Of a stretch of 19,918 nt of DNA, positions 8,454 through 16,436 are shown piece by piece. Position 1 is the stretch's first letter. Each line of letters begins with the position of its first letter. This DNA is from an uncultured Eubacterium sp. Its GTDB lineage: Bacteria; Bacillota_A; Clostridia; Lachnospirales; Lachnospiraceae. Where the stretch lies: assembly GCA_948759685.1 (NCBI GenBank), contig CAQBGY010000033.1:1-19918 (forward strand), written 5' to 3'. The notes under the pieces were generated by a model. The model was not told where the DNA came from. It did not search any database and saw only the letters and a program-made list of their open reading frames with translations. Position numbers and translations under genes: made by a program.

Positions 8454-9029
8454 CTAACCCATAATATTTTCTTTCATCTTTTTTAGTGAGCGGTTATACT
8501 TTGACAATACTGTTGATAATGGTAATCCTGTTATCTCTGCTATCTCTCTGTGTTTTAATCCATTAATCATGTGTAAAATGACAATTGTTCTCTCCTGCTC
8601 TCCTAATACACTGAACGCATAATTTAATAGCATCTTATTTTCTGCATTGTCTGTTGTTTCATTAGTAGTACCTGTCATACCTTCTGAAACATAATTTTCT
8701 ACTTCACCAAAGTCAGTACTTCTATTTTTCCCATATTTTCTGATAAAATCCAAATATTGATTTTTGGCTATGGCACACATCCATGTCATTGGTGTTCCTT
8801 GTTTCTTATACAAATGACTTCCATTACGAATTTTAATGTATGTATTTTGCAGTAAATCCTCTGCATCTTCTTTATTTTTTGTTAGTGATAAAAGAAAACC
8901 AAAAAGTTCTTTATAACTGGCATAATATAATTCTGTAAATGCCCCATCATCACCTAATGCAATTTTTTCGAACCAATCTTCATTGATTTTACTATTTGCA
9001 CTCTGTTTATTTTTCTGTTCTTTTTTCAT
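8454..9029 (-). CDS. ECF-type RNA polymerase sigma factor
   Basis: Directs RNA polymerase to a specific promoter set. Region 2 spans about residues 27-98, with KNKEDAEDLLQNTYIKI at 51-67 (core binding) and the -10 recognition helix TWMCAIAKNQYLDFIRK. Region 4 spans about 128-186, with the -35 helix-turn-helix HREIAEITGLPLSTVLSKYN. At 191 aa with no region 1 or 3 it is a typical ECF sigma. ATG 9029 has AGGA 7 nt upstream. It is followed at once by the RsgI-like anti-sigma gene, whose ribosome site overlaps its stop codon. The upstream DNA carries two promoter-like repeats that could be autoregulatory. Target genes are not identifiable from the window. Confidence 0.9.
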   Translation of the reverse strand: MKKEQKNKQSANSKINEDWFEKIALGDDGAFTELYYASYKELFGFLLSLTKNKEDAEDLLQNTYIKIRNGSHLYKKQGTPMTWMCAIAKNQYLDFIRKYGKNRSTDFGEVENYVSEGMTGTTNETTDNAENKMLLNYAFSVLGEQERTIVILHMINGLKHREIAEITGLPLSTVLSKYNRSLKKMKENIMG

Positions 9030-9059
9030 ATGTTTGTCCTACTCTTATTTTTTTCTTAT

Positions 9060-9091
9060 ATTATACTACAATTTATGTCGTATTTAGTCAA
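9060..9091 (-). promoter_or_regulatory. Candidate housekeeping promoter of the ECF sigma gene
   Basis: Minus strand TTGACT (9086-9091), a 17-nt spacer, then TAGTAT (9063-9068), which overlaps a perfect TATAAT at 9060-9065. Transcription would start near 9053, some 25 nt before the ATG. Confidence 0.5.
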
Positions 9092-9097
9092 ACATAT

Positions 9098-9189
9098 ATT
9101 AAACGCAGAACTTCTTACTTTTATCGCAATTCATATCTTTTTTATTAGGTTCTACTCATTAAACGAATAATTTTTTATTTTTATTGCAA
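9098..9189 (-). repeat. Two imperfect 32-nt direct repeats, period 60, upstream of the ECF sigma gene
   Basis: Copies at 9098-9129 and 9158-9189 match at 26 of 32 positions. Read on the minus strand, both begin TTGC(G/A)ATAAAA and end CGTTTAAT, with most changes in between. That pattern resembles two copies of a spaced promoter or operator. Binding by the sigma factor or another regulator is a guess. Confidence 0.5.
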
Positions 9190-9223
9190 AAAAATTTATC
9201 TTAGTAAAACTAATAGATAAATT
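9188..9223 (-). terminator. Terminator of the small secreted Fn3-like protein gene
   Basis: On the minus strand the stem pairs 9216-9223 plus 9209-9213 with 9193-9200 plus 9201-9205, with a 3-nt loop and a TA bulge. The 3' arm runs into a T tract (A-run near 9188-9194 on the plus strand). It overlaps the stop codon of the gene it ends. Confidence 0.7.
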
Positions 9224-9713
9224 ATTTTCTTTTTATTTTACTCCACACTCCATAGTAATTTTTTCCACCAACTTTTTTATAAGCTCTTGCTTTGATATAA
9301 TATTTTTTACTTACTTTTATATTTTTTATGACGCAGTTTGTTTTCTTTACTTTTTTCGTTTTTACCTTTTTAAATTTGTTAGAATTACTTAATTTAACAA
9401 CATACCCTGTTGCTCCTTTTACTTTTTTCAAACAAATTTTCGCTGTATTCTTTTTTATAATAACTTTTTTAATTGCAGTCTTTCCTACTGTAATTTTTTT
9501 AGATTTTGTTGTTGGTGAGACTTTCGTAATTGAATTTCTTGAAGTTGTAGTATTATCTGTTGCTGCATCTGTAAATATATCTACTCCCCAACAATCACCA
9601 TCTCCCTGATTCCCCGTTGTAACTGCTGATACATTATTTCCTATAGATACAATACTACTAATGCATATGATTGTAATAGCGATAGAGAAAATAAGTAAAT
9701 TTGTTTTTTTCAT
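9222..9713 (-). CDS. Small secreted Lys-rich protein with a C-terminal Fn3-like domain
   Basis: I do not recognise a specific function. ATG 9713 is chosen because GAAGGAA lies just upstream and the product starts with a clean signal peptide (MKKTNLLIFSIAITIICISS..., cleavage after NNVSA near residue 30); a longer frame from 9785 would put 24 residues before it with no ribosome site. After cleavage comes a short acidic part (GDGDCWGVDIFTDAATD), a Thr/Ser linker, then from about residue 75 an Fn3-like fold of the kind frequent in secreted Lachnospiraceae proteins, ending ARAYKKVGGKNYYGVWSK. By my count 35 of 163 residues are lysine, so the mature protein is very basic. It has its own promoter and terminator, is just upstream of the ECF sigma gene, and could bind anionic cell-wall polymers or another surface ligand (guess). 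Confidence 0.75.
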   Translation of the reverse strand: MKKTNLLIFSIAITIICISSIVSIGNNVSAVTTGNQGDGDCWGVDIFTDAATDNTTTSRNSITKVSPTTKSKKITVGKTAIKKVIIKKNTAKICLKKVKGATGYVVKLSNSNKFKKVKTKKVKKTNCVIKNIKVSKKYYIKARAYKKVGGKNYYGVWSKIKRK

Positions 9714-9744
9714 AAGATTCCTTCTTTCATGTTTGATATTATAT

Positions 9745-9773
9745 ATATTAATGTTTTGTTGTTTCTTTTTCAA
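9745..9773 (-). promoter_or_regulatory. Promoter of the small secreted protein gene
   Basis: Minus strand TTGAAA (9768-9773), a 17-nt spacer, then TAATAT (9745-9750). It lies 32 nt upstream of the chosen start codon at 9713, supporting that start over the one at 9785, which would be upstream of this promoter. Confidence 0.5.
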
Positions 9774-9815
9774 GGTTAAGGACATCGTAATAAATATCCT
9801 AATTAATCCGAACAG

Positions 9816-9945
9816 ATTCCTTGAATGCTTTCACTCACTTATTTCTTATTGATTTTCACTTCGCTCTAATCAATCCTATCGGATTTCTTATTGATTTTCA
9901 CTTCGTTACAATCAATAAGCGCCCTGCATTCCTTGAATGCAGGGC
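9816..9945. repeat. Intergenic repeat mosaic with tandem hairpins
   Basis: Two 34-nt copies (9841-9874, 9883-9916; period 42) share a 23-nt identical block and each folds as ATTGATT...AATCAAT. They are bracketed by two copies of ATTCCTTGAATGC (9816-9828 and 9928-9940). The second lies in a perfect hairpin, GCCCTGCATTC (9921-9931) / GAATGCAGGGC (9935-9945), which has no T-tract in either direction right after the stem. No gene is seen in 9786-9950. Confidence 0.6.
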
Positions 9946-9950
9946 AATAT

Positions 9951-10003
9951 AAAAAAAATACACACAGGAGTTTTTGTGCAAGCACAAACTCCTGTGTGTA
10001 TTT
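9951..10003 (-). terminator. Terminator of the ilvN-ilvC operon (possibly bidirectional)
   Basis: A long stem pairs 9956-9973 and GTGC 9976-9979 with GCAC 9982-9985 and 9986-10003, with a TT bulge and 2-nt loop. On the minus strand it is followed by a run of eight T (A-run 9951-9958). It starts 37 nt after the ilvC stop codon. On the plus strand the stem is followed by TTTCTTTTT, so it may also stop transcription from the other side. Confidence 0.88.
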
Positions 10004-10040
10004 CTTTTTATATAAATCCGCGCTCAAAAATTGCCTCGGA

Positions 10041-11093
<1,053 letters not shown>

Positions 11094-11128
11094 TTATATT
11101 CATATGGCTGTGCCATATAATAATCTTT

Positions 11129-11611
11129 TTATTTTTCGCCTCTTGCAAGACCTGTAATACCTGTTCTTACAAGTTCCAATATCTGATAATCTTCTAACAG
11201 ACTCAAAAATGCTGACAATTTTGACTGACTTCCTGTAATTTCAATCATTACACTGTCTTTTGCAACATCAACGATATTAGCACGGAATATTTCAGTCATA
11301 GCCATTACCTGCTGTCTCTGTGCAGCATCTACCTTGATTTTCACTAAAATAAGTTCTCTCGTTACTGAATTAGAAGCCTCAAGTACATCTACTCTCTTGA
11401 CATCTTCCAACTTAGTAATCTGTTTAATAATCTGTTCTAATATAGCATCATCGCCTGTTACAACGATAGTCATTCTTGAATATAATGGATTCTCTGTTTC
11501 ACCGACAGTCAAACTATCAATGTTATAACCTCTTCTGCTGAATAATCCAGCAATTCTGTTTAATACACCTGATGTATTGTCAACTAATACTGATAAAACT
11601 TTCTTATTCAT
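11129..11611 (-). CDS. ilvN: Acetolactate synthase small (regulatory) subunit
   Basis: Regulatory partner of the thiamine-diphosphate enzyme IlvB; it typically stimulates the enzyme and mediates valine feedback. ATG 11611 is chosen: GAGG lies 8 nt upstream, while the longer frame begins at a TTG (11632) without a ribosome site. Product is 160 aa. An N-terminal ACT domain (about 1-75) is visible from DNTSGVLNRIAGLFSRRGYN, and a C-terminal small-subunit domain (about 80-155) includes RTGITGLARG at the end. Both parts have family-like length. The catalytic subunit gene ilvB is not in the window, so it must be encoded elsewhere. Co-transcribed with ilvC from the promoter at 11646-11673. Confidence 0.93.
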   Translation of the reverse strand: MNKKVLSVLVDNTSGVLNRIAGLFSRRGYNIDSLTVGETENPLYSRMTIVVTGDDAILEQIIKQITKLEDVKRVDVLEASNSVTRELILVKIKVDAAQRQQVMAMTEIFRANIVDVAKDSVMIEITGSQSKLSAFLSLLEDYQILELVRTGITGLARGEK

Positions 11612-11645
11612 ATGTATTTCCTCTTTTCTCAATCTCTAGTATTTT

Positions 11646-11673
11646 ATCTTACCACATATGGGATTTTTGTCAA
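11646..11673 (-). promoter_or_regulatory. Promoter of ilvN-ilvC
   Basis: Minus strand consensus TTGACA (11668-11673), a 16-nt spacer, then TAAGAT (11646-11651). The transcript would start near 11640, giving a leader under 35 nt: too short for a T-box or leader-peptide attenuator. Confidence 0.7.
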
Positions 11674-11708
11674 TAAATATAGGCTACTTTTTCTGACTCT
11701 GACATACA

Positions 11709-11839
11709 AAAGCCACGCCACCTCGACTTCGCCTTGCTTCGTCTCGGTCGCGGCATTCGCCGCATATAAACAAAAAAGAAAAGAACTCTTTTTGAGCAAG
11801 CTCAAATAGTTCTTTTCTTTTTTGTTTATGCGTGGCTTT
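11709..11839. repeat. 131-nt nested inverted repeat between ilvN and tRNA-Thr
   Basis: The outer ends AAAGCCACGC (11709-11718) and GCGTGGCTTT (11830-11839) are perfect 10-bp inverted repeats. Inside lies a GC-rich stretch with hairpin GCGGC-ATTC-GCCGC (11750-11763), then the 22-bp perfect stem described as the tRNA-Thr terminator. Base composition of 11709-11763 differs sharply from the AT-rich surroundings. No coding is seen. Confidence 0.55.
11766..11829 (-). terminator. Terminator of tRNA-Thr, likely bidirectional
   Basis: A perfect 22-bp stem pairs 11766-11787 with 11808-11829, with an inner TTGAGC/GCTCAA foldback. The arms are A-rich on one side and T-rich on the other (TTCTTTTCTTTTTTGTTT read on either strand), which fits termination in both directions. 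Confidence 0.75.
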
Positions 11840-11852
11840 ATTGCTACGCGCA

Positions 11853-11925
11853 AGCTGCTAACGGGATTTGAACCCGTGGCCTCCGCCTTACCAAGGCGAC
11901 GCTCTACCTCCTGAGCCATAGCAGC
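11853..11925 (-). tRNA. tRNA-Thr (anticodon GGT)
   Basis: The acceptor GCTGCTA (from 11925) pairs with TAGCAGC (11854-11860). The D arm is GCTC...GAGC, the anticodon arm TCGCC-TTGGTAA-GGCGG gives anticodon GGT, and the T arm is ACGGG-TTCAAAT-CCCGT. Length is 73 nt including the discriminator; no CCA is encoded. It has its own promoter and terminator. Confidence 0.95.
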
Positions 11926-11943
11926 CTGTCAAACGACTTTAAA

Positions 11944-11972
11944 ATCATACCATAACAAGTACTTTTTGGCAA
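11944..11972 (-). promoter_or_regulatory. Promoter of tRNA-Thr
   Basis: Minus strand TTGCCA (11967-11972), a 17-nt spacer, then TATGAT (11944-11949), 18 nt before the mature tRNA. Near-consensus with ideal spacing. Confidence 0.75.
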
Positions 11973-12010
11973 GATTTCAACAGACAAAAAATATACTTAA
12001 ATCTATTTCT

Positions 12011-13657
12011 CTACTTTACTAATTTTAACACAACTCGAAAAGCTATTGTCCTCGGTGTATCCATTCTTTCAAACTGTATTAAATATGCACTATTCTCTTC
12101 ATCTCTTGTTAAAACCGTTCCCCTTCCAAAAACCTTATGTTCTACGATATCTCCCTCTTTTATTTTTTCAATTTCCTGACTTGTCAAAAATCTTTTCCTT
12201 AAATGAATATAATCTTTAGCCTCTTTTACCAACCCTTCATTTGGTTTCTCTACATAATCCAATAAATCTTCTCCAATATCCAGAATAAATCTAGAAGGAT
12301 ATCTCGGTGTTCTGTCAAAATTATATCCCTCTGCCTCCGTTATATATAATTGTTTTTCCGCTCTAGTAACCGCTACAAAAGCCAACCTTCTTTCTTCTTC
12401 CATTCCATCCATAGTCTTTATTTTTCTAGATGGAAATACCCCCTCATTCATTCCACATAAAAATACATAAGGAAACTCCAATCCCTTTGCTGCATGAACT
12501 GTCATTAATTTTACTTTATCACCCGCATCTGCCACATCCATATTTGAAAATAATGCGATATGGTCTAAATAATGTTCCAATGTACATTCTTCACCACAAG
12601 TAGTTTCATACTCATAGACAGACTGTTTCAACTCAGCCAGATTGTCCAATCTTTCCTGACTTCCTTCTGTCCGTAACATTCTTTCATATCCGCTGCTGTC
12701 CATTACAGAAGATAACAACTCTGAAACCGGTCTTTCCTGATACTCTCTAATAAAATTATCAATCAGACTGATAAAACTTTTTGCCTTAGTTCCATAAAAA
12801 ATCTCATTTTCGATATTTATTTTTAACGCATTAAATAATGTGCATTGATGCCTGTCTGCATACTCCGTCAAAAACTCAATCCTCTTTTTGCCTATATTTC
12901 TTTTAGGAACATTAACAATCCGTAAAAAAGATAAGTCATCCTGATACGCTATCATTCTCAGATAAGACAATATATCTTTTATTTCCATTCTTCCGAAAAA
13001 CTGTATTCCACTATAAATATTATATGGAACCTTCTCTTTCATAAAGGCTTCTTCTACCGCTCTTGTTACATAATGTGCTCTGTATAATACAGTCATATTG
13101 CAATAAGAAATTCCCTCTGAATGTAATTGCTGTATCTGCTCTGCTATCCATTCAGCCTCTTTTTTAGCATTTTTACCATGATAACAGACTACCTTATTCT
13201 GAGATTTCAACATTGGAATAAGCTCTTTCTTAATACGATGTACATTACTGGAAATTAACGAATTTGCCACAGACAATATCTCCGGTGTAGAACGATAGTT
13301 TTTCATCATCATAATCGTTTTCGTATCCGGAAAGTTCTTATGAAAATCAAGAAGATAATTTACATTTGCTCCTCTCCATGTATAAATCGTCTGATCAGTA
13401 TCTCCCACAACAAACAGATTCTTATGATAATCACACATCACACACATAAGTTCATACTGTAATGCATCAATATCCTGAAATTCATCAATCATAATATATT
13501 CTAGACGCTTCTGCCATTTTAATTTAATATCCTCATACTCTTTAAAAATGTATAATGAAAACTTAATTAAGTCATTATAATCCAAGCCAAAACACTTCTT
13601 CTCCTGATACAGATATCCCCAAAAGATAAACTTTTCACGATAAAAAAGATGCTCCAA
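12011..13657 (-). pseudogene. 5'-truncated UvrD/PcrA-type DNA helicase (Walker A missing)
   Basis: Superfamily 1A helicase lacking its N-terminal part. Present, in order: LDYNDLI upstream of motif II; motif II IMIDEFQD (55-62); motif III GDTDQTIYTWRGA (85-97); motif IV KNYRST (119-124); motif V TVHAAKGLEF (386-395); motif VI VAVTRAEKQLY (428-438); and a PcrA-like C-terminal Tudor region, DIVEHKVFGRGTVL (503-516). Missing: the Q motif, Walker A (GxGKT) and motif Ia, roughly 130-180 residues judging from family length. The open frame begins at a TTG (13657) directly after an in-frame TAA, within the stem of the rlmB operon terminator and without a ribosome site. Without Walker A it cannot bind ATP normally. 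The rest has no stop or frameshift, suggesting recent loss, though an assembly join cannot be excluded. Confidence 0.78.
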
Positions 13658-13705
13658 TTAATATGTACCCAGAATCCTGAACACATAACAATTGGAACAT
13701 CTTTT
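13642..13705 (-). terminator. Terminator of the ispF-rlmB operon
   Basis: Arms of 16 nt (13690-13705 and 13644-13659) pair at 15 positions around a 30-nt loop that can fold further. On the minus strand a T6 tract follows (13642-13647). It begins 18 nt after the rlmB stop and runs into the first codons of the truncated helicase frame. Confidence 0.75.
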
Positions 13706-13723
13706 CTCACTCATCTCATTTAA

Positions 13724-14464
13724 TTAATTTATTCTCTGTCTGACAATCTCATATGCCATTACTCCTGCTGCAACAGATGCATTCAATGAATCAATGTCTC
13801 CAAACATCGGAATAGATGCCACAAAATCACATTTTTCCTTAACCAGACGGCTGACACCTTTTCCCTCATTTCCAATTACCAAACCGATTGCACCTTTTAA
13901 GTCCAAATCATACATGGTTGTTCCACCCATATCAGCACAGACAAACCATAACCCTTTATCTTTTAAATCTTCTATCGTTTTCGCAATGTTTGTAACTTTT
14001 ACTACCGGTGTATGATTGATTGCTCCGGCAGATGCTTTCACAGCTGTAGCGGTCAAGCCTGCAGCTCTGTGTTTGGGAATAATCACTCCATGAGCCCCTG
14101 CCAGATTTGCTGTTCTGATAATCGCCCCAAGATTGTGAGGATCCTCAATATCATCTAAAATTACTACAAAAGGCGGTTCTCCCTTTTCTTCCGCTTTCTT
14201 TAGAATATCTTCCACAGATGCATATTCATAGGCTGCAATATAGGCAATTACACCTTGATGTTTCCCTGTCTCTGACATCTGCTCCAAGCGTTCTTTCTTC
14301 ACATATTGAATTACTGTATCACGTTTTTTTGCTTCCCGTAATATTGTGTTCATAGAGCCTTCTTTGCAATGTTCTAAAACAAATAACTTATCTACTGTCT
14401 TTCCTGCCCGAAAAGCCTCTATCACAGCATTTCTTCCCTCTATGACAAATTCTTCGTATCTCAC
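13724..14464 (-). CDS. rlmB: 23S rRNA (guanosine-2'-O-)-methyltransferase RlmB (SpoU/TrmH family)
   Basis: SAM-dependent SPOUT enzyme; the family methylates the 2'-O of a guanosine near the peptidyl transferase centre (G2251 in E. coli). An N-terminal substrate-binding domain spans about 1-78 (EGRNAVIEAFRAG). The knotted methyltransferase domain follows with motif 1 DDIEDPHNLGAIIRTAN (104-120; Asn111, Arg117), motif 2 VIGNEGKGVS (196-205) and motif 3 IDSLNASVAAGV (224-235). At 246 aa it is full length. The start is GTG 14464 with GAGG a few bases upstream. It is the last gene of the ispF...mrnC operon. Family is certain; RlmB rather than another SpoU paralogue is supported by the neighbour mrnC, as in Bacillus. 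Confidence 0.92.
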   Translation of the reverse strand: MRYEEFVIEGRNAVIEAFRAGKTVDKLFVLEHCKEGSMNTILREAKKRDTVIQYVKKERLEQMSETGKHQGVIAYIAAYEYASVEDILKKAEEKGEPPFVVILDDIEDPHNLGAIIRTANLAGAHGVIIPKHRAAGLTATAVKASAGAINHTPVVKVTNIAKTIEDLKDKGLWFVCADMGGTTMYDLDLKGAIGLVIGNEGKGVSRLVKEKCDFVASIPMFGDIDSLNASVAAGVMAYEIVRQRIN

Positions 14465-14540
14465 AATTTACCTCATTCTCTCTCTTTTAAAAAATAATTT
14501 CTCATACTGTTCTTACAAATAGGTTTCCAACACAGCATAA

Positions 14541-14975
14541 TTATTTATCCGATATAAAATACACAATACATTTCTTAATTAACTGCATCATTCTCTCTGA
14601 CTGTCCCGTCAGATAAAGCCATCCCATCAATGCCTCAAAACCTGTTGCTGTCCGGTAATCTGACATAGAAGCATTCTTTGCTCTTGTCACAGCTTTTGCA
14701 TTTCTACCACGCTTATATATTCTTACCTCTTCTTCCGTCAGATCATCCATAATCAGATGAATCATCTTTGCCTGTGTCTCTGCCTTAACCAGATTTGAAG
14801 CAGCCTTATGTATCTTGTTCACCTGTCTGTTTGCCTCATCAACAATTACTGTACGAACAACGATTTCATAAATACCATCACCAATATATGCCAGTGTTAA
14901 TGGAGAATAATCTGTAATATTAATCTCTCCCAAATCCATATTTTGTTTTATAATATTAAACAAATCTTTTTCCAT
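14541..14975 (-). CDS. mrnC: Mini-ribonuclease 3 (Mini-III)
   Basis: Double-strand RNase of RNase III fold without the dsRNA-binding domain; in Bacillus it matures 23S rRNA ends. Product is 144 aa, the usual size. Catalytic motif LAYIGDGIYE (28-37; Asp33) and the second acidic site in RTATGFEALMGWLYL (Glu114) are both present, with RGRNAK in the middle. It starts 4 nt after the cysS stop, with AGGG within the last cysS codons serving as ribosome site, so it is probably translationally coupled to cysS. Confidence 0.95.
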   Translation of the reverse strand: MEKDLFNIIKQNMDLGEINITDYSPLTLAYIGDGIYEIVVRTVIVDEANRQVNKIHKAASNLVKAETQAKMIHLIMDDLTEEEVRIYKRGRNAKAVTRAKNASMSDYRTATGFEALMGWLYLTGQSERMMQLIKKCIVYFISDK

Positions 14976-14979
14976 TTAT

Positions 14980-16392
14980 TCACCCTAAAACTTCGTAAGT
15001 GGTTCCTTCTCTGGTATCTTTCAGAACAATTCCTTTTGCTGCCAGTTCATCTCTGATAGAGTCAGCTGTAGCAAAATCTCTTTCTTTCTTTGCCATCGCT
15101 CTTTTTTCAATCATATCCAGAATATATGCTTCCATCTCACTGTCTACAGAAGTCTGCTGTTCACTTACTATTTCTCCGGCTAAAAGATTTAAGGACAATA
15201 CATAATCAAAATCTTTTATGATATAAAGTTTTGTTGCATCATTTGTATCTGCTTTCAGCACATCATATACCATAGTAATACCAGAAGCAGTGTTCATATC
15301 ATTCCCTACCACTTCTATAAATTTCTGCTTATATTCTGCTGCCAGTTTCATATCTGCATCGCCACTTTTATCCAGCTTTGCAATACGATTTCTCAACTTC
15401 TTATATCCTGCTGCCACAGAGTCTAATACTTCATAACTAAATTCCAATGGTTTTCTGTAATGAGACTGTAAGCAGAACATCCTATATACAATTGGGTCAT
15501 ATCCTTTCTGTTCTAACAATGAAACTGTAAGAAAATCTCCCTTTGATTTACTCATCTTTCCACTTTTATCATTTAAGTGATGTACATGGAACCAGTAATT
15601 GCACCATTTATGTCCCAGATATGCTTCGCTTTGTGCAATCTCGTTCGTATGATGTGGGAATATATTATCAATTCCACCACAGTGTAAATCAAGATTTTCA
15701 CCAAGATGTTTTAAACTAATGCAGGAGCACTCAATATGCCATCCCGGATAACCGACTCCCCAAGGACTATCCCATTTCAATTCCTGATTGTCAAACTTTG
15801 ATTTTGTAAACCAAAGAACAAAGTCTGTCTTATTCTTTTTATTTTCATCTTCATCTACATCATCTCTTACGCCTACCATAAGTTCTTCTTCATTATGACT
15901 GGACAATGTATAATACTCTTTTAATTTTGATGTATCAAAATAAACATTTCCACCTGCTATGTATGCGTATTCTTTTTCCAAAAGTTTTGTAATCATTTCT
16001 ATAAATTCGTCAATACAATTTGTTGCAGGTTCAACCACATCCGGAGTTTTAATATTAAGTTTTGCACAATCTGAGAAAAATGCATCTGTATAAAACTTTG
16101 CAATTTCCATAACAGTTTTATTCTCTCTTTTAGCTCCCTTTAACATCTTATCCTCACCCGTGTCAGCATCACTGGATAAATGTCCTACATCTGTTATATT
16201 CATAACTCGTTTAACAGGATATCCTTCATATCGGAGTTCCTTCTCAAGAACATCCTCCATAATATAACTGCGCAAATTTCCAATATGTGCATAATGATAA
16301 ACGGTAGGTCCACAAGTATACATTCCTACCTGTTCTTTAGATATTGGTTGAAACTCTTCTTTTGTCTTTGTTAAAGTATTATAAATCTTCAT
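14980..16392 (-). CDS. cysS: Cysteinyl-tRNA synthetase
   Basis: Class I synthetase charging tRNA-Cys. Zinc site: Cys27 in TCGPTVY, Cys222 in WHIECS, His247 and Glu251 in PHHTNEIAQSE. HIGN (36-39) and KMSKS (279-283) are intact. A DALR-type helical domain follows (about 330-450) and the C-terminus carries the usual DFATADSIRDELAAKGI segment. The 470 aa length is normal. No T-box leader can be present because only 44 nt separate it from cysE. Same operon as cysE, giving linked cysteine synthesis and use. Confidence 0.97.
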   Translation of the reverse strand: MKIYNTLTKTKEEFQPISKEQVGMYTCGPTVYHYAHIGNLRSYIMEDVLEKELRYEGYPVKRVMNITDVGHLSSDADTGEDKMLKGAKRENKTVMEIAKFYTDAFFSDCAKLNIKTPDVVEPATNCIDEFIEMITKLLEKEYAYIAGGNVYFDTSKLKEYYTLSSHNEEELMVGVRDDVDEDENKKNKTDFVLWFTKSKFDNQELKWDSPWGVGYPGWHIECSCISLKHLGENLDLHCGGIDNIFPHHTNEIAQSEAYLGHKWCNYWFHVHHLNDKSGKMSKSKGDFLTVSLLEQKGYDPIVYRMFCLQSHYRKPLEFSYEVLDSVAAGYKKLRNRIAKLDKSGDADMKLAAEYKQKFIEVVGNDMNTASGITMVYDVLKADTNDATKLYIIKDFDYVLSLNLLAGEIVSEQQTSVDSEMEAYILDMIEKRAMAKKERDFATADSIRDELAAKGIVLKDTREGTTYEVLG

Positions 16393-16436
16393 ATAATCTC
16401 CTTACGCTTCTATCAATTTATTTTAAATTCATCTTC

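Noticed and set aside
9714..9785. Longer N-terminus of the secreted Lys-rich protein
   Set aside because: It would bury the signal peptide and start upstream of the candidate promoter, without a ribosome site.
9841..9916. Two spaced repeats as a CRISPR array
   Set aside because: Only two units with an 8-nt gap between them, internal hairpins, and no cas genes.
11612..11632. TTG start for ilvN
   Set aside because: No ribosome site, and the ATG at 11611 has one and matches the usual N-terminus.
11644..11919. 91-codon minus-strand reading frame starting MAQEVERRLGKAEATGSNPVSS
   Set aside because: It is a translation of tRNA-Thr and its terminator; this peptide type is a classic false call over tRNA genes.
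12011..13657. Intact short helicase
   Set aside because: Walker A and motif Ia are absent and there is no believable start; a pseudogene call fits better.
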